64,000 bases of DNA from Sulfitobacter sp. LCG007 (GTDB taxonomy: Bacteria > Pseudomonadota > Alphaproteobacteria > Rhodobacterales > Rhodobacteraceae). Positions 18,974 to 27,378 of this stretch are shown here, piece after piece (the stretch's first letter is position 1; each line of letters starts with the position of its first letter). The stretch lies in contig NZ_CP161805.1 of assembly GCF_040801785.1 (NCBI RefSeq), positions 1,736,001 to 1,800,000 of the forward strand. Direction: 5' to 3'. The position numbers and the translations under genes were made by a program. Below the pieces are notes generated by a model. The model did no database searches, was not told the origin of the DNA, and worked only from the letters and a program-made list of their open reading frames with translations.

Positions 18974-19924
18974 ATGGCCAGGGCATTCGCATCGCAGGGG
19001 GATCTCGGCGAGAAACAGATCAGCTTCACCGAAGTGGGGGACGGCCTTTGGGCATTCACCGCAGAGGGCGACCCGAACACGGGTGTCGTCATTGGCGACG
19101 ACTCGGTGATGATCGTCGAGGCCCAGGCGACGCCGAGACTGGCGCGCAAGGTCATCGAGAAGGTCCGAGAGGTCACCGACAAGCCGATCAGCCATGTGGT
19201 GATGACCCATTACCATGCGGTTCGCGTGCTGGGCGCATCGGCCTATGGCGCGGATCAGATCGTGATGTCCGAGAAGGCGCGCGCGATGGTGGCAGAGCGC
19301 GGCCAGGAGGACTGGGACAGCGAATTCGCCCGCTTTCCCAGACTGTTCGAGGGGCATGAGGAAATCCCGGGGCTGACCTGGCCCACCACCACGTTTAGCG
19401 GGCGGATGAGCGTCTATCTCGGTAAGCGCCGCGTCGATCTGATGCAACTCGGGCGCGCCCATACCGCCGGCGACATCGTGGCCTACGTGGGAGACGCCAA
19501 CGTCATGTTCACGGGCGACATCGTCGAATACCGCTCTGCCTGCTACTGCGGGGACGGGCATTTCCACGACTGGCCCGGCACGCTCGAGACTATCCGGGGC
19601 TGGAACCTCGACGCGATCGCGCCGGGCAGGGGCGATGCGCTGGTCGGGCGCGACATTGTCGATGCCGCGCTCGATTCCACCCGCGACTTCGTCACCTCGA
19701 CCTATCGTTCGGTTGCGAAGGTCGCGCTGCGGGGCGGCACCCTCAGGGACGCGATGGCCGCCTGCCGCGAGGTCTGCGACCCGAAATTCGGGGACTACGC
19801 GATCTACGAACATTGCCTGCCCTTCAACGTTGCGCGCGCCTATGACGAGGCACTCGACATCGATACCCCGCGGATCTGGACCGCCGAACGAGACCGCGAG
19901 ATGTGGGAGGCCCTGCAGGGATGA
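18974..19924 (+). CDS. Metallo-beta-lactamase-fold hydrolase with altered zinc motif
   Basis: 316 aa. The fold is evident from NTGVVIGDDSVMIVEAQATP, THYHAVRVLGA, GRAHTAGDIVAYV, and VMFTGDIVEY. The canonical HxHxDH box reads HYHAVR, so the usual Asp and second-site His are missing, while the later GRAHT and TGD ligands remain. It may bind one metal or act differently from glyoxalase II. The start is set by GGAGGG 9 nt upstream. It leads the homogentisate operon and overlaps the DinB gene by ATGA. Function unknown; a thiol-ester or aromatic-pathway role is inferred from context. Confidence 0.75.
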   Translation: MARAFASQGDLGEKQISFTEVGDGLWAFTAEGDPNTGVVIGDDSVMIVEAQATPRLARKVIEKVREVTDKPISHVVMTHYHAVRVLGASAYGADQIVMSEKARAMVAERGQEDWDSEFARFPRLFEGHEEIPGLTWPTTTFSGRMSVYLGKRRVDLMQLGRAHTAGDIVAYVGDANVMFTGDIVEYRSACYCGDGHFHDWPGTLETIRGWNLDAIAPGRGDALVGRDIVDAALDSTRDFVTSTYRSVAKVALRGGTLRDAMAACREVCDPKFGDYAIYEHCLPFNVARAYDEALDIDTPRIWTAERDREMWEALQG

Positions 19925-20445
19925 CCGCGTCGCAGCCATATGTGATGATGGCGATCAACAACGCCTGGGCGAACGAAACGCTCTACGCCGCGCTGACGGG
20001 ACTGACGAAGGCCGATTTCACCGCACACCGGCCCGGTTTCTTTCCGTCCCTGTGCGCCACGATGAACCACATACTGCTCGTCGACCGCTACTACATCGGC
20101 GCCCTGGAGGGGCAGGGACGGCCTTACCAAGAGATCGCGGGTCCTGAAATCACCGACCCGTTCGCGCTGGCCGCCGCGCAGCAGATCGAGGACGCGCGGC
20201 TGATCGCTTTCTGCCGCAGGCTGGATGCGGGAATTCTGGACGAGACGCGGACCACGCCCCGAAAGGACGGGGTTCTCGAGGAAAACGTCGCAGCGCTCCT
20301 GCTGCATCTGTTCCAGCACCAGGTTCATCATCGGGGCCAGGCGCATGTGCAATTGCAGGATGCTGGAAAGCCGCCACCCCAGCTTGACGACTTCCACCTC
20401 GAATTCGGTCGGGTCGAGTCTGCGCGGGCCTGGCTGGAACGCTGA
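19921..20445 (+). CDS. DinB-family metalloprotein, candidate thiol-dependent isomerase
   Basis: 174 aa, a four-helix-bundle DinB-family protein. The metal triad is complete: His50 (CATMNHILLVD), His133 and His137 (HQVHHRGQ). The superfamily includes the mycothiol-dependent maleylpyruvate isomerase, glutathione- and bacillithiol-linked transferases, and stress proteins of unknown role. It sits between the MBL-fold gene and an MhaA-like hydroxylase in an operon with hmgA and fahA but without a zeta-GST maleylacetoacetate isomerase. That makes isomerase activity on maleylacetoacetate an attractive inference. It starts inside the previous stop (ATGA overlap). Confidence 0.82.
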   Translation: MTASQPYVMMAINNAWANETLYAALTGLTKADFTAHRPGFFPSLCATMNHILLVDRYYIGALEGQGRPYQEIAGPEITDPFALAAAQQIEDARLIAFCRRLDAGILDETRTTPRKDGVLEENVAALLLHLFQHQVHHRGQAHVQLQDAGKPPPQLDDFHLEFGRVESARAWLER

Positions 20446-20470
20446 GAGAGGACGGAGGGGAGGAGGAAAG

Positions 20471-22096
20471 ATGCTGGACGATCGCTACGGCCTCGAATTC
20501 AGGCTCTATCCCTATCGACGCTCGGCCGATCAGGATTTGCCCGTGCCCGCGCGCCATCCGGTCGTGATCGTCGGCGCGGGGCCCGTCGGGCTGGCGATGG
20601 CGGTCGACCTTGCCCAGCAGGATATCCCCGTGGTGGTGCTGGACGATCAGGAGGGGGTCGGGAAGGGAAGCCGCGCGATCTGCTTCGCCAAGCGTTCTCT
20701 GGAAATCGCCGACCGATACGGCTGCGGCGCGGCGATGATTGAAAAGGGTGTCATCTGGAACGTGGGACGGGTCTATCACCGCGACCGCGAGGTCTATTCA
20801 TTCGATCTCCTGCCCGAGGCGGGTCATCGTTTTCCCGCCTTCATCAACTTGCAGCAACCCTATTTCGAGCGGTTCCTCGTCGAACGGCTGGACGCGCTGA
20901 GGGCAGCGGGCAAACCCGTCGAGATCCGCGGCGCAAACCGCGTGGACGCGATCGACATCAGATCCGATCATGTTGTCCTGTCCTTGCAGACGCCTGAAGG
21001 GCCCTACAGGATCGCGGCGGACTGGCTGATCGGCTGTGACGGGGCCGGATCCCCCCTGCGAAAGATGATGGGCCTCGACTTCGAGGGGCGCGTCTTTCAG
21101 GACAGCTTCCTGATCGCGGATATCCGGATGAAGGCCGATCTTCCCATAGAACGACGCTTCTGGTTCGAGCCGACCTTCCGCTCGGGCGCCTCGGCGCTCC
21201 TGCACCGCCAGCCCGACGACATCTGGCGAGTGGATTTCCAGATCGGCTGGAACGTGGACCGTGCGGAAGAGCTGAAAGAGGCCAATATCCGGGCGCGGCT
21301 CGACCAGATGCTGGGACCGGACGCCGGGTACGATATCGTGTGGTCGTCGATCTATACATTCCAGTGCCGCCGCATGAGGAAGTTCCGCCACGACCGTGTG
21401 ATCTTTGCCGGCGATGCGGCGCATCAGGTTTCGCCTTTCGGCGCGCGTGGGGCCAATTCCGGCATCCAGGATGTGGACAACCTCGGCTGGAAACTGGGGC
21501 TGGTCCTGTCGGGGGCGGCGCCGGAGGAACTGCTTGACAGCTATGACGCCGAGCGGACCAGGGCAGCGGATGAAAACATCATGAATTCAACACGTTCTAC
21601 CGACTTCATCACACCAAAGTCGAAGATGAGCCAGCGCTTCCGCGATGCGGTGCTGGATCTCGCGGCACAGGCCCGCTTTGCACGGCCGCTTGTCAATTCG
21701 GGGCGTCTGTCGCTGCCCTGCACATATGATGGACTGCCGCTCAACGGGCCGGACGGCCTGCCGGGCGGGCCATTGCGCAGCCGGGTCGGAAGTGCCTGTC
21801 CGGATGCCCCTGCCGGAAACGGCCATCTTCTGTCACGTCTCGGCGGCGGCTTTGTCCTGCTGACGATCGACGCCGACGCGCCGGATCACGTCGAGGCGGG
21901 CGGCGTCGTCGCCCGGCGCGTCGCCGTGGCAAGTGCCGACGACCCCAGCGGGGCCCTGGCCGAACGCTATCTGGGGGAGGCGGAAAGCGCCGTCTACCTG
22001 ATCCGCCCCGATCAGCACGTCGCGGCGCGGTGGGACGTGTTCGATGCGGATGCGCTGCGCAGGGCGATCCGCAAGGCGGTGGGCGTGACGCAATGA
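20471..22096 (+). CDS. FAD-dependent aromatic hydroxylase (MhaA/MhpA-like)
   Basis: 541 aa, class A flavoprotein monooxygenase. Motifs: VVIVGAGPVGLAMAVDLAQQ (Rossmann GxGxxG), DWLIGCDGAGSPLRKMMG (DG motif), and VIFAGDAAHQVSPFGARGAN (GD motif, FAD ribityl). A thioredoxin-like C-terminal domain follows. The start is fixed by AGGAGGAAAG. It overlaps the DUF2783 gene and lies just before hmgA, so it probably makes homogentisate, as the MhaA flavoprotein does from 3-hydroxyphenylacetate. Substrate assignment is inference; 3-(3-hydroxyphenyl)propionate hydroxylase is the main alternative label. Confidence 0.82.
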   Translation: MLDDRYGLEFRLYPYRRSADQDLPVPARHPVVIVGAGPVGLAMAVDLAQQDIPVVVLDDQEGVGKGSRAICFAKRSLEIADRYGCGAAMIEKGVIWNVGRVYHRDREVYSFDLLPEAGHRFPAFINLQQPYFERFLVERLDALRAAGKPVEIRGANRVDAIDIRSDHVVLSLQTPEGPYRIAADWLIGCDGAGSPLRKMMGLDFEGRVFQDSFLIADIRMKADLPIERRFWFEPTFRSGASALLHRQPDDIWRVDFQIGWNVDRAEELKEANIRARLDQMLGPDAGYDIVWSSIYTFQCRRMRKFRHDRVIFAGDAAHQVSPFGARGANSGIQDVDNLGWKLGLVLSGAAPEELLDSYDAERTRAADENIMNSTRSTDFITPKSKMSQRFRDAVLDLAAQARFARPLVNSGRLSLPCTYDGLPLNGPDGLPGGPLRSRVGSACPDAPAGNGHLLSRLGGGFVLLTIDADAPDHVEAGGVVARRVAVASADDPSGALAERYLGEAESAVYLIRPDQHVAARWDVFDADALRRAIRKAVGVTQ

Positions 22097-22296
22097 GCGG
22101 GCTGGTATTGGATCCAAACATCGACCGACCGGACGATTTCTACGCGAGTCTCATCGCGGCGCATGAGGGTCTGGACGACGAGCAGAGCGCGGCATTCAAT
22201 ACGCGTCTGATCCTGATCCTCGCCAATCACATCGGGGACCGGGCGGTGCTGGAAGCGGCGCTTCTGACGGCAGGTCTTCCCAAGGAAAGCGAGTAG
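22093..22296 (+). CDS. DUF2783-type small protein, candidate coupling subunit
   Basis: 67 aa, acidic and helical ([20 protein letters not shown], then [14 protein letters not shown]). I recognise the DUF2783 pattern. Its ATG overlaps the hydroxylase stop (ATGA), implying a fixed ratio with that flavoprotein. MhaB, the small coupling protein of the 3-hydroxyphenylacetate 6-hydroxylase, has the same size and position, so this is probably its equivalent. No catalytic motif is seen. Confidence 0.7.
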   Translation: MSGLVLDPNIDRPDDFYASLIAAHEGLDDEQSAAFNTRLILILANHIGDRAVLEAALLTAGLPKESE

Positions 22297-22349
22297 CGGA
22301 AAGCGGTTATGCGGTGTTCTTGATGCACCGCTCGCAAGGAGGAAACGGC

Positions 22350-23708
22350 ATGAACAAGCAAAGCGACCGCAAGATCATCCAGCAGTTGGACAGCGGGGGA
22401 ACCGTGCCGGGCTACATGCCGGGCTTCGGAAACGATTACGAGACCGAGGCGCTGCCGGGTGCGCTGCCCCAGGGCCGCAACAGCCCGCAGAAATGTGAAT
22501 ACGGTCTATACGCCGAGCAGCTCTCCGGCACGGCCTTCACCGCGCCATCGCATCAGAACGAGCGGACCTGGTGCTATCGGATCCGCCCTTCGGTCAAGCA
22601 TTCCAGGCGGTATCGCCGGATCGACGTGCCGTTCTGGAAAAGCGCGCCGAACGTGCTTGAAGATGTCACGAGCCTCGGCCAGTACCGCTGGAGCCCATTC
22701 GATGCGGGCGCGCAGAAGCTGACCTGGATCACCGGCATGCGGACCATGACGACGGCAGGGGATGTGAACACGCAGACCGGCATGGCCAGCCATGTCTACC
22801 TCGTCACCGAAAGCATGGTGGATGACTATTTTTACTCTGCCGACAGTGAGTTGCTGGTCGTTCCTCAAGCGGGCCAGATCCGTTTTCACACCGAGCTCGG
22901 CATTATCGACCTCAAGCCCCAGGAGATCGCGATCATACCGCGCGGACTGGTCTACAGGGTAGAGCTGATCGAAGGACCGGCGCGCGGGTTTGTCTGCGAA
23001 AACTACGGGCAGAAATTCCAGATGCCCGGTCGTGGGCCGATCGGGGCCAACTGCATGGCGAACGCGCGCGATTTCAAGGCACCCGTGGCGGCCTTCGAGG
23101 ACCGCGAGGTGCCCTCGACCGTCACGATCAAGTGGTGCGGACAGTTCCATGTCACCGAGATCGGGCAAAGCCCGCTCGACGTGGTGGCCTGGCACGGCAA
23201 TTATGCGCCGGTAAAGTACGACCTCAACGCCTATTGCCCGGTGGGTGCCATCCTGTTCGACCATCCGGATCCGTCGATCTTCACGGTGCTGACCGCGCCG
23301 TCGGGACAGGAAGGCACTGCAAACATCGACTTCGTGCTGTTTCGCGACCGCTGGATGGTGGCCGAGGACACCTTCCGCCCGCCGTGGTATCACAAGAACA
23401 TCATGTCCGAGCTCATGGGCAACATCCATGGCGTCTACGATGCAAAGCCCGAGGGTTTCGCGCCGGGGGGCATCAGCCTTCACAACATGATGCTGCCGCA
23501 CGGGCCGGACCGGAACGCCTATGAGGGCGCCTCGAACGCCGATCTGAAGGCGCAGAAGCTCGAGAACACCATGTCCTTCATGTTCGAGACCCGTTTTCCA
23601 CAGCATCTCACCGAGTTCGCCGCGAAGGAGGCTCCCCTTCAGGAGGATTACATCGAAGTCTGGTCGGATCTCGTCAAACACTTCGACGGCACGCCGGGAA
23701 GGAAGTAG
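22350..23708 (+). CDS. hmgA: Homogentisate 1,2-dioxygenase
   Basis: The 452-aa Fe(II) enzyme opens the homogentisate ring to maleylacetoacetate in tyrosine/phenylacetate catabolism. The N-terminus shows [20 protein letters not shown]. The likely iron ligands by alignment to the human enzyme are His348 (PPWYHKN), Glu354 (MSELMG) and His384 (MLPHGPD). I chose ATG 22350 because AAGGAGGAAACGGC precedes it. The operon continues with a 30-aa peptide gene and fahA. Confidence 0.97.
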   Translation: MNKQSDRKIIQQLDSGGTVPGYMPGFGNDYETEALPGALPQGRNSPQKCEYGLYAEQLSGTAFTAPSHQNERTWCYRIRPSVKHSRRYRRIDVPFWKSAPNVLEDVTSLGQYRWSPFDAGAQKLTWITGMRTMTTAGDVNTQTGMASHVYLVTESMVDDYFYSADSELLVVPQAGQIRFHTELGIIDLKPQEIAIIPRGLVYRVELIEGPARGFVCENYGQKFQMPGRGPIGANCMANARDFKAPVAAFEDREVPSTVTIKWCGQFHVTEIGQSPLDVVAWHGNYAPVKYDLNAYCPVGAILFDHPDPSIFTVLTAPSGQEGTANIDFVLFRDRWMVAEDTFRPPWYHKNIMSELMGNIHGVYDAKPEGFAPGGISLHNMMLPHGPDRNAYEGASNADLKAQKLENTMSFMFETRFPQHLTEFAAKEAPLQEDYIEVWSDLVKHFDGTPGRK

Positions 23709-23717
23709 TCTGCACCA

Positions 23718-23810
23718 ATGACCGCTCTTTACGACCTCATCTTCTGGATCGTCCTGCTCGTGGCGCTATTCGTCGTCATCCGCTGGCTTCAGCGCCGCAA
23801 GGACAAATGA
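23718..23810 (+). CDS. 30-aa single-span membrane peptide
   Basis: The reading frame MTALYDLIFWIVLLVALFVV is followed by IRWLQRRKDK and a stop. It is a clean single transmembrane helix with a positively charged C-terminal tail, so the C-terminus should face the cytoplasm. It lies 9 nt after hmgA and 58 nt before fahA on the same strand. The RBS (GGAAGG, about 15 nt upstream) is weak and distant, which is the main doubt. Function unknown; a membrane tether or small regulatory peptide is possible. Confidence 0.5.
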   Translation: MTALYDLIFWIVLLVALFVVIRWLQRRKDK

Positions 23811-23868
23811 TTCCCCCGGCGCGGCCCTGCCGTGGACCGCGCCGCGTTTCCCGACAGAGACTGACCTG

Positions 23869-25104
23869 ATGCCCCTCCTTCGAAGCTGGCTTGAAAGCGC
23901 GAACGCGCCCGATACCGAATTTCCGCTCAATAACCTTCCCTATGGCGTCTTTTCGCAGGGTGGTGCGCCCGGACGCTGCGGCGTCGCCATCGGCGACCGC
24001 ATCCTCGATCTTGAAGCGCTCGAGGAGGCCGGCGCGCTTTCCTTCGCGGGAACGCTGAAGACCGGCAGCTGGAACGCCTTCATGGCGCTCGGGCCCGCGG
24101 CCTGGGCCGACCTGCGGGGTCGGCTGACAGACATGCTGGGCGAGGACACGACCGAGAGGGCGCGCACCGAAGCCGCGCTGGTCGGCATGGCCGGCGCGCG
24201 GATGCTGATGCCGTTCGCGGTCTCGGAATATACCGACTTCTACGCCAGCAGGCACCACGCGTTCAACGTGGGCAGCATGTTCCGCGGACCGGAAAACGCG
24301 CTGCCGCCGAACTGGCTTTCGATTCCGATCGGCTACAATGGACGTGCCTCGTCGGTGGTGGTTTCGGGTACCGACATCCGTCGTCCCATGGGCCAGATCA
24401 AGGCGCCCGATGCCGATCTGCCGCATTTCGGACCCTCGAGGCGGTTCGACATCGAGCTCGAGCTTGGAGCCGTGATCGGGAGGGCGTCGGATGGCCCGCT
24501 CGACATTGCCCGGGCGGCGTCCAACATCTTCGGTGTGGTGCTGCTGAACGATTGGTCGGCGCGCGATATCCAGGCGTGGGAATATCAGCCGCTTGGGCCG
24601 TTCCAGGCCAAGGCGACCGCCACCACGATCAGCCCCTGGATCGTTACCGCCGCGGCGCTAGAGCCCTTTCTCGTCGATACGCCCGAGCGTGAAAGGCCGC
24701 TCCTCGACTATCTTCGCGAGGACGGTCCGTCGCTTTATGACATCGCGCTCGAGGTGGCCCTGACGCCGGAGGGTGGCAGCGAAGAGATCCTTTCACGCAC
24801 GAACGCGAGAGAGCTCTACTATTCCTTCGCCCAGCAGCTCTGCCACCACAGCAGCTCCGGTTGTCCCATGCGGGTGGGGGATCTGCTTGGCTCGGGAACG
24901 ATCTCGGGAGCGGACAAGGCAAGCCGCGGCTCGCTGCTGGAACTCAGCTGGGGCGGCAAGGAGCCCATCACCCTTGCCGATGGCACGACACGCAGCTTCA
25001 TCGAGGACGGCGATACGCTGACCCTGCGGGGCGCCGCGCAGGGCGATGGCTTCCGCGTGGGCTTCGGCGCCTGCACGGGCAGGCTGCTGCCGGCCCGGAC
25101 CTGA
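23869..25104 (+). CDS. fahA: Fumarylacetoacetase
   Basis: The 411-aa hydrolase splits fumarylacetoacetate to fumarate and acetoacetate, the last step of homogentisate degradation. Two-domain architecture: SH3-like N-domain (about 1-110) and FAH catalytic domain. Key regions are YTDFYASRHHAFNVGSMFRG (catalytic His and metal Asp), FDIELELGAVIG (metal Glu pair), LLNDWSARDIQAWEYQPLGP and GSGTISG. Length matches eukaryote-type FAH. It is the last gene of the operon. Confidence 0.96.
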   Translation: MPLLRSWLESANAPDTEFPLNNLPYGVFSQGGAPGRCGVAIGDRILDLEALEEAGALSFAGTLKTGSWNAFMALGPAAWADLRGRLTDMLGEDTTERARTEAALVGMAGARMLMPFAVSEYTDFYASRHHAFNVGSMFRGPENALPPNWLSIPIGYNGRASSVVVSGTDIRRPMGQIKAPDADLPHFGPSRRFDIELELGAVIGRASDGPLDIARAASNIFGVVLLNDWSARDIQAWEYQPLGPFQAKATATTISPWIVTAAALEPFLVDTPERERPLLDYLREDGPSLYDIALEVALTPEGGSEEILSRTNARELYYSFAQQLCHHSSSGCPMRVGDLLGSGTISGADKASRGSLLELSWGGKEPITLADGTTRSFIEDGDTLTLRGAAQGDGFRVGFGACTGRLLPART

Positions 25105-25174
25105 TCGCAGGCGGCCTTGCCCACGGGGCGGTGCCTGGCCTATCGAGGGTCGAACGCCGTGGAAGGGTGCCGTG

Positions 25175-27367
25175 ATGCAGTCCCAGATCCCGCTGACCCG
25201 CGACCTCGTCCTGATCGGCGGCGGGCATGCGCATGCCCTGTTGCTGCGCATGTGGGGCATGGACCCGATGCGGGGGGTCCGGGTCACGCTGATAGATCCC
25301 AATCCGGTGGCCCCCTATACTGGGATGCTGCCGGGTCATGTGGCGGGACATTACCGGCGCGAGGATCTGGACATCGATCTTTTCCAGCTGGCCCGCTTCG
25401 CCGGGGCGCGGCTGATCCTCGGTGCCGTGACAGGGATCGACACGGACGCGCGGACGGTGACGGTCGCGGGGCGAGGGGCCGTTGCATGGGACGTCGCGTC
25501 GATTGACGTAGGGATTCACGGAGCTATGCCGCAGATCCCGGGGTTCGCCGAACATGCGGTGGCCGCGAAACCGCTTGACGCATTTGCCGCGCGATGGCGC
25601 GAATTCCGCTCGGAGGTCGCGACCGGAGCGCTTGCGCCAGAAGTTGCGGTGATCGGGGGCGGCGTCGCGGGGGCCGAACTGTCGCTGGCCATGGCCCACG
25701 CCCTGCGGAACGCCGACAGGGACAAGCCGGTCGTGACGGTGATCGAAGCGGAGCCCGAGCTGCTTTCCGGGACGCCCTCGGCCCGCGCGCCGCTTCTCGC
25801 GGCGATGGATCGGCTGGGAGTGGGCAGCGTGACCGGCGCGCAGGTGGCCGAAGTGGGACCGACCCATGTGCTGCTGGCCGACGGGCGCAGCCTGCCAAGC
25901 CGCCTCACCGTCGCGGCGGCAGGGGCCTTTGCCTATGGCTGGCCGAAGGCGGGCGGTCTGCCGGTCACCGGCGATGGCTTCATCCGCGTGGGTCCCGACC
26001 TGCGCGTGGAGGGGCAGGAGGCGCTTTTTGCCGTGGGCGATTGCGCCCATCTCGTCGCGAGCCCGCGCCCCAAGGCCGGTGTGTTCGCCGTCCGAGCGGC
26101 CGGACCGCTGCTGCACAATCTCAGGGCCGTTCTTTCGGGTGGCAAGACGCGTGCCTTCCGCCCGCAGGCCCATTATCTCAAGCTGATTTCGCTCGGTGGC
26201 AGGACTGCCATCGCCTCCAAATGGGGGATGAGCCTCGCGCATCCGCTGCTGTGGCGGTGGAAGGATCACATCGACCGCACCTTCATGAAGAAGTTCCGGG
26301 ATCTGCCGGAGATGGCCGGGACGGAGCAGCCGGGCAGTCTCGCCGCCGGGGTTCGCGAGGAACTGGGCGAGGCGGCGGCGCCGCTGTGCGGTGGATGCGG
26401 CTCCAAGGTCGCGCCGGATGCTCTGTCCCCGGTTCTGGCCGGGCTGAAGCGGGCGGGACGCGGTGACGTTCTGACCGGCCCGGGCGACGATGCCGCGGTG
26501 CTCGAGATCGGCGGGCGGCGGCAGGTCCTGACCACGGACCACCTGCGCGCCTTCACCGAGGATCCCGCGCTCATGGCGCGGATCGCGGCTGTGCACGCGC
26601 TCGGCGATATCTGGTCCATGGGTGCGTCGCCGCAGGCGGCACTGGTATCGGTGATCCTGCCGCGCCTGTCCGAGACCCTGCAGGCGCGCACCATGCGCGA
26701 GGTTCTGGACGCAGCGGCAGACGTCTTCGCAGCCGCGGGGGCCGAGATCGTGGGCGGCCATTCGAGCATGGGGGCCGAGATGACGATCGGTTTCTCGGTG
26801 ACGGGCCTGCTGGAATCGGCCGCCATCACCCACGCGGGCGCGCTGGCGGGGGATGCGCTGATCCTCAGCCGTCCCATCGGATCCGGCACGCTGCTGGCGG
26901 GCGAGATGCGGCGCAAGGCGCAGGGGCGCGACGTGGCCGCCGTTCTCGCGGCCATGGCGGTGCCGCAGGGCGATGCGGCTGCCATCTTGAGGGAGGCCCA
27001 TGCGATGACGGATGTCACGGGCTTCGGGCTTGCGGGCCATCTGATGTCCCTCTGCCGCGCCTCGGGATGCGCGGCGGAAATCGACCCCGCCGCCATACCG
27101 CTTTACGATGGCGCGCTTGCGCTGGCAGAGGCCGGTGTGCGCTCGACCATCTGGCGCGCCAACCGCGAGGCCGCCCCCGTCGCGGGGGCGCATGGCGCGC
27201 GCGGAGTCCTGCTGCACGATCCGCAGACAAGCGGCGGGCTGCTGGCGGCGGTGGACCCGAAGCGGGCAGGGGCGCTGATCGATAGCCTGCGCGCCGCGGG
27301 ACATCGGGCGACGCTCATCGGGCGGATGACGGAAGGAGCGCCGGCGATTTCCTGCACCGCGCTCTGA
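25175..27367 (+). CDS. selD: Selenide, water dikinase fused to an NDH-2-like flavoprotein domain
   Basis: 730 aa. Residues 1 to about 390 form a pyridine-nucleotide-disulfide oxidoreductase fold (LVLIGGGHAHALLLRMWGM, later AVIGGGVAGAELSLAMA and FAVGDCAHL). The rest is SelD, which makes selenophosphate from selenide and ATP: APLCGGCGSKV (active-site Cys region), GPGDDAAVLEI, TTDHLRAFTEDP, VGGHSSMGAEMTIGFS. The fusion is known in other proteobacteria, and the flavin domain may supply reduced selenium. It converges with mnmH. Confidence 0.93.
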   Translation: MQSQIPLTRDLVLIGGGHAHALLLRMWGMDPMRGVRVTLIDPNPVAPYTGMLPGHVAGHYRREDLDIDLFQLARFAGARLILGAVTGIDTDARTVTVAGRGAVAWDVASIDVGIHGAMPQIPGFAEHAVAAKPLDAFAARWREFRSEVATGALAPEVAVIGGGVAGAELSLAMAHALRNADRDKPVVTVIEAEPELLSGTPSARAPLLAAMDRLGVGSVTGAQVAEVGPTHVLLADGRSLPSRLTVAAAGAFAYGWPKAGGLPVTGDGFIRVGPDLRVEGQEALFAVGDCAHLVASPRPKAGVFAVRAAGPLLHNLRAVLSGGKTRAFRPQAHYLKLISLGGRTAIASKWGMSLAHPLLWRWKDHIDRTFMKKFRDLPEMAGTEQPGSLAAGVREELGEAAAPLCGGCGSKVAPDALSPVLAGLKRAGRGDVLTGPGDDAAVLEIGGRRQVLTTDHLRAFTEDPALMARIAAVHALGDIWSMGASPQAALVSVILPRLSETLQARTMREVLDAAADVFAAAGAEIVGGHSSMGAEMTIGFSVTGLLESAAITHAGALAGDALILSRPIGSGTLLAGEMRRKAQGRDVAAVLAAMAVPQGDAAAILREAHAMTDVTGFGLAGHLMSLCRASGCAAEIDPAAIPLYDGALALAEAGVRSTIWRANREAAPVAGAHGARGVLLHDPQTSGGLLAAVDPKRAGALIDSLRAAGHRATLIGRMTEGAPAISCTAL

Positions 27368-27378
27368 AACCTGCGCGA

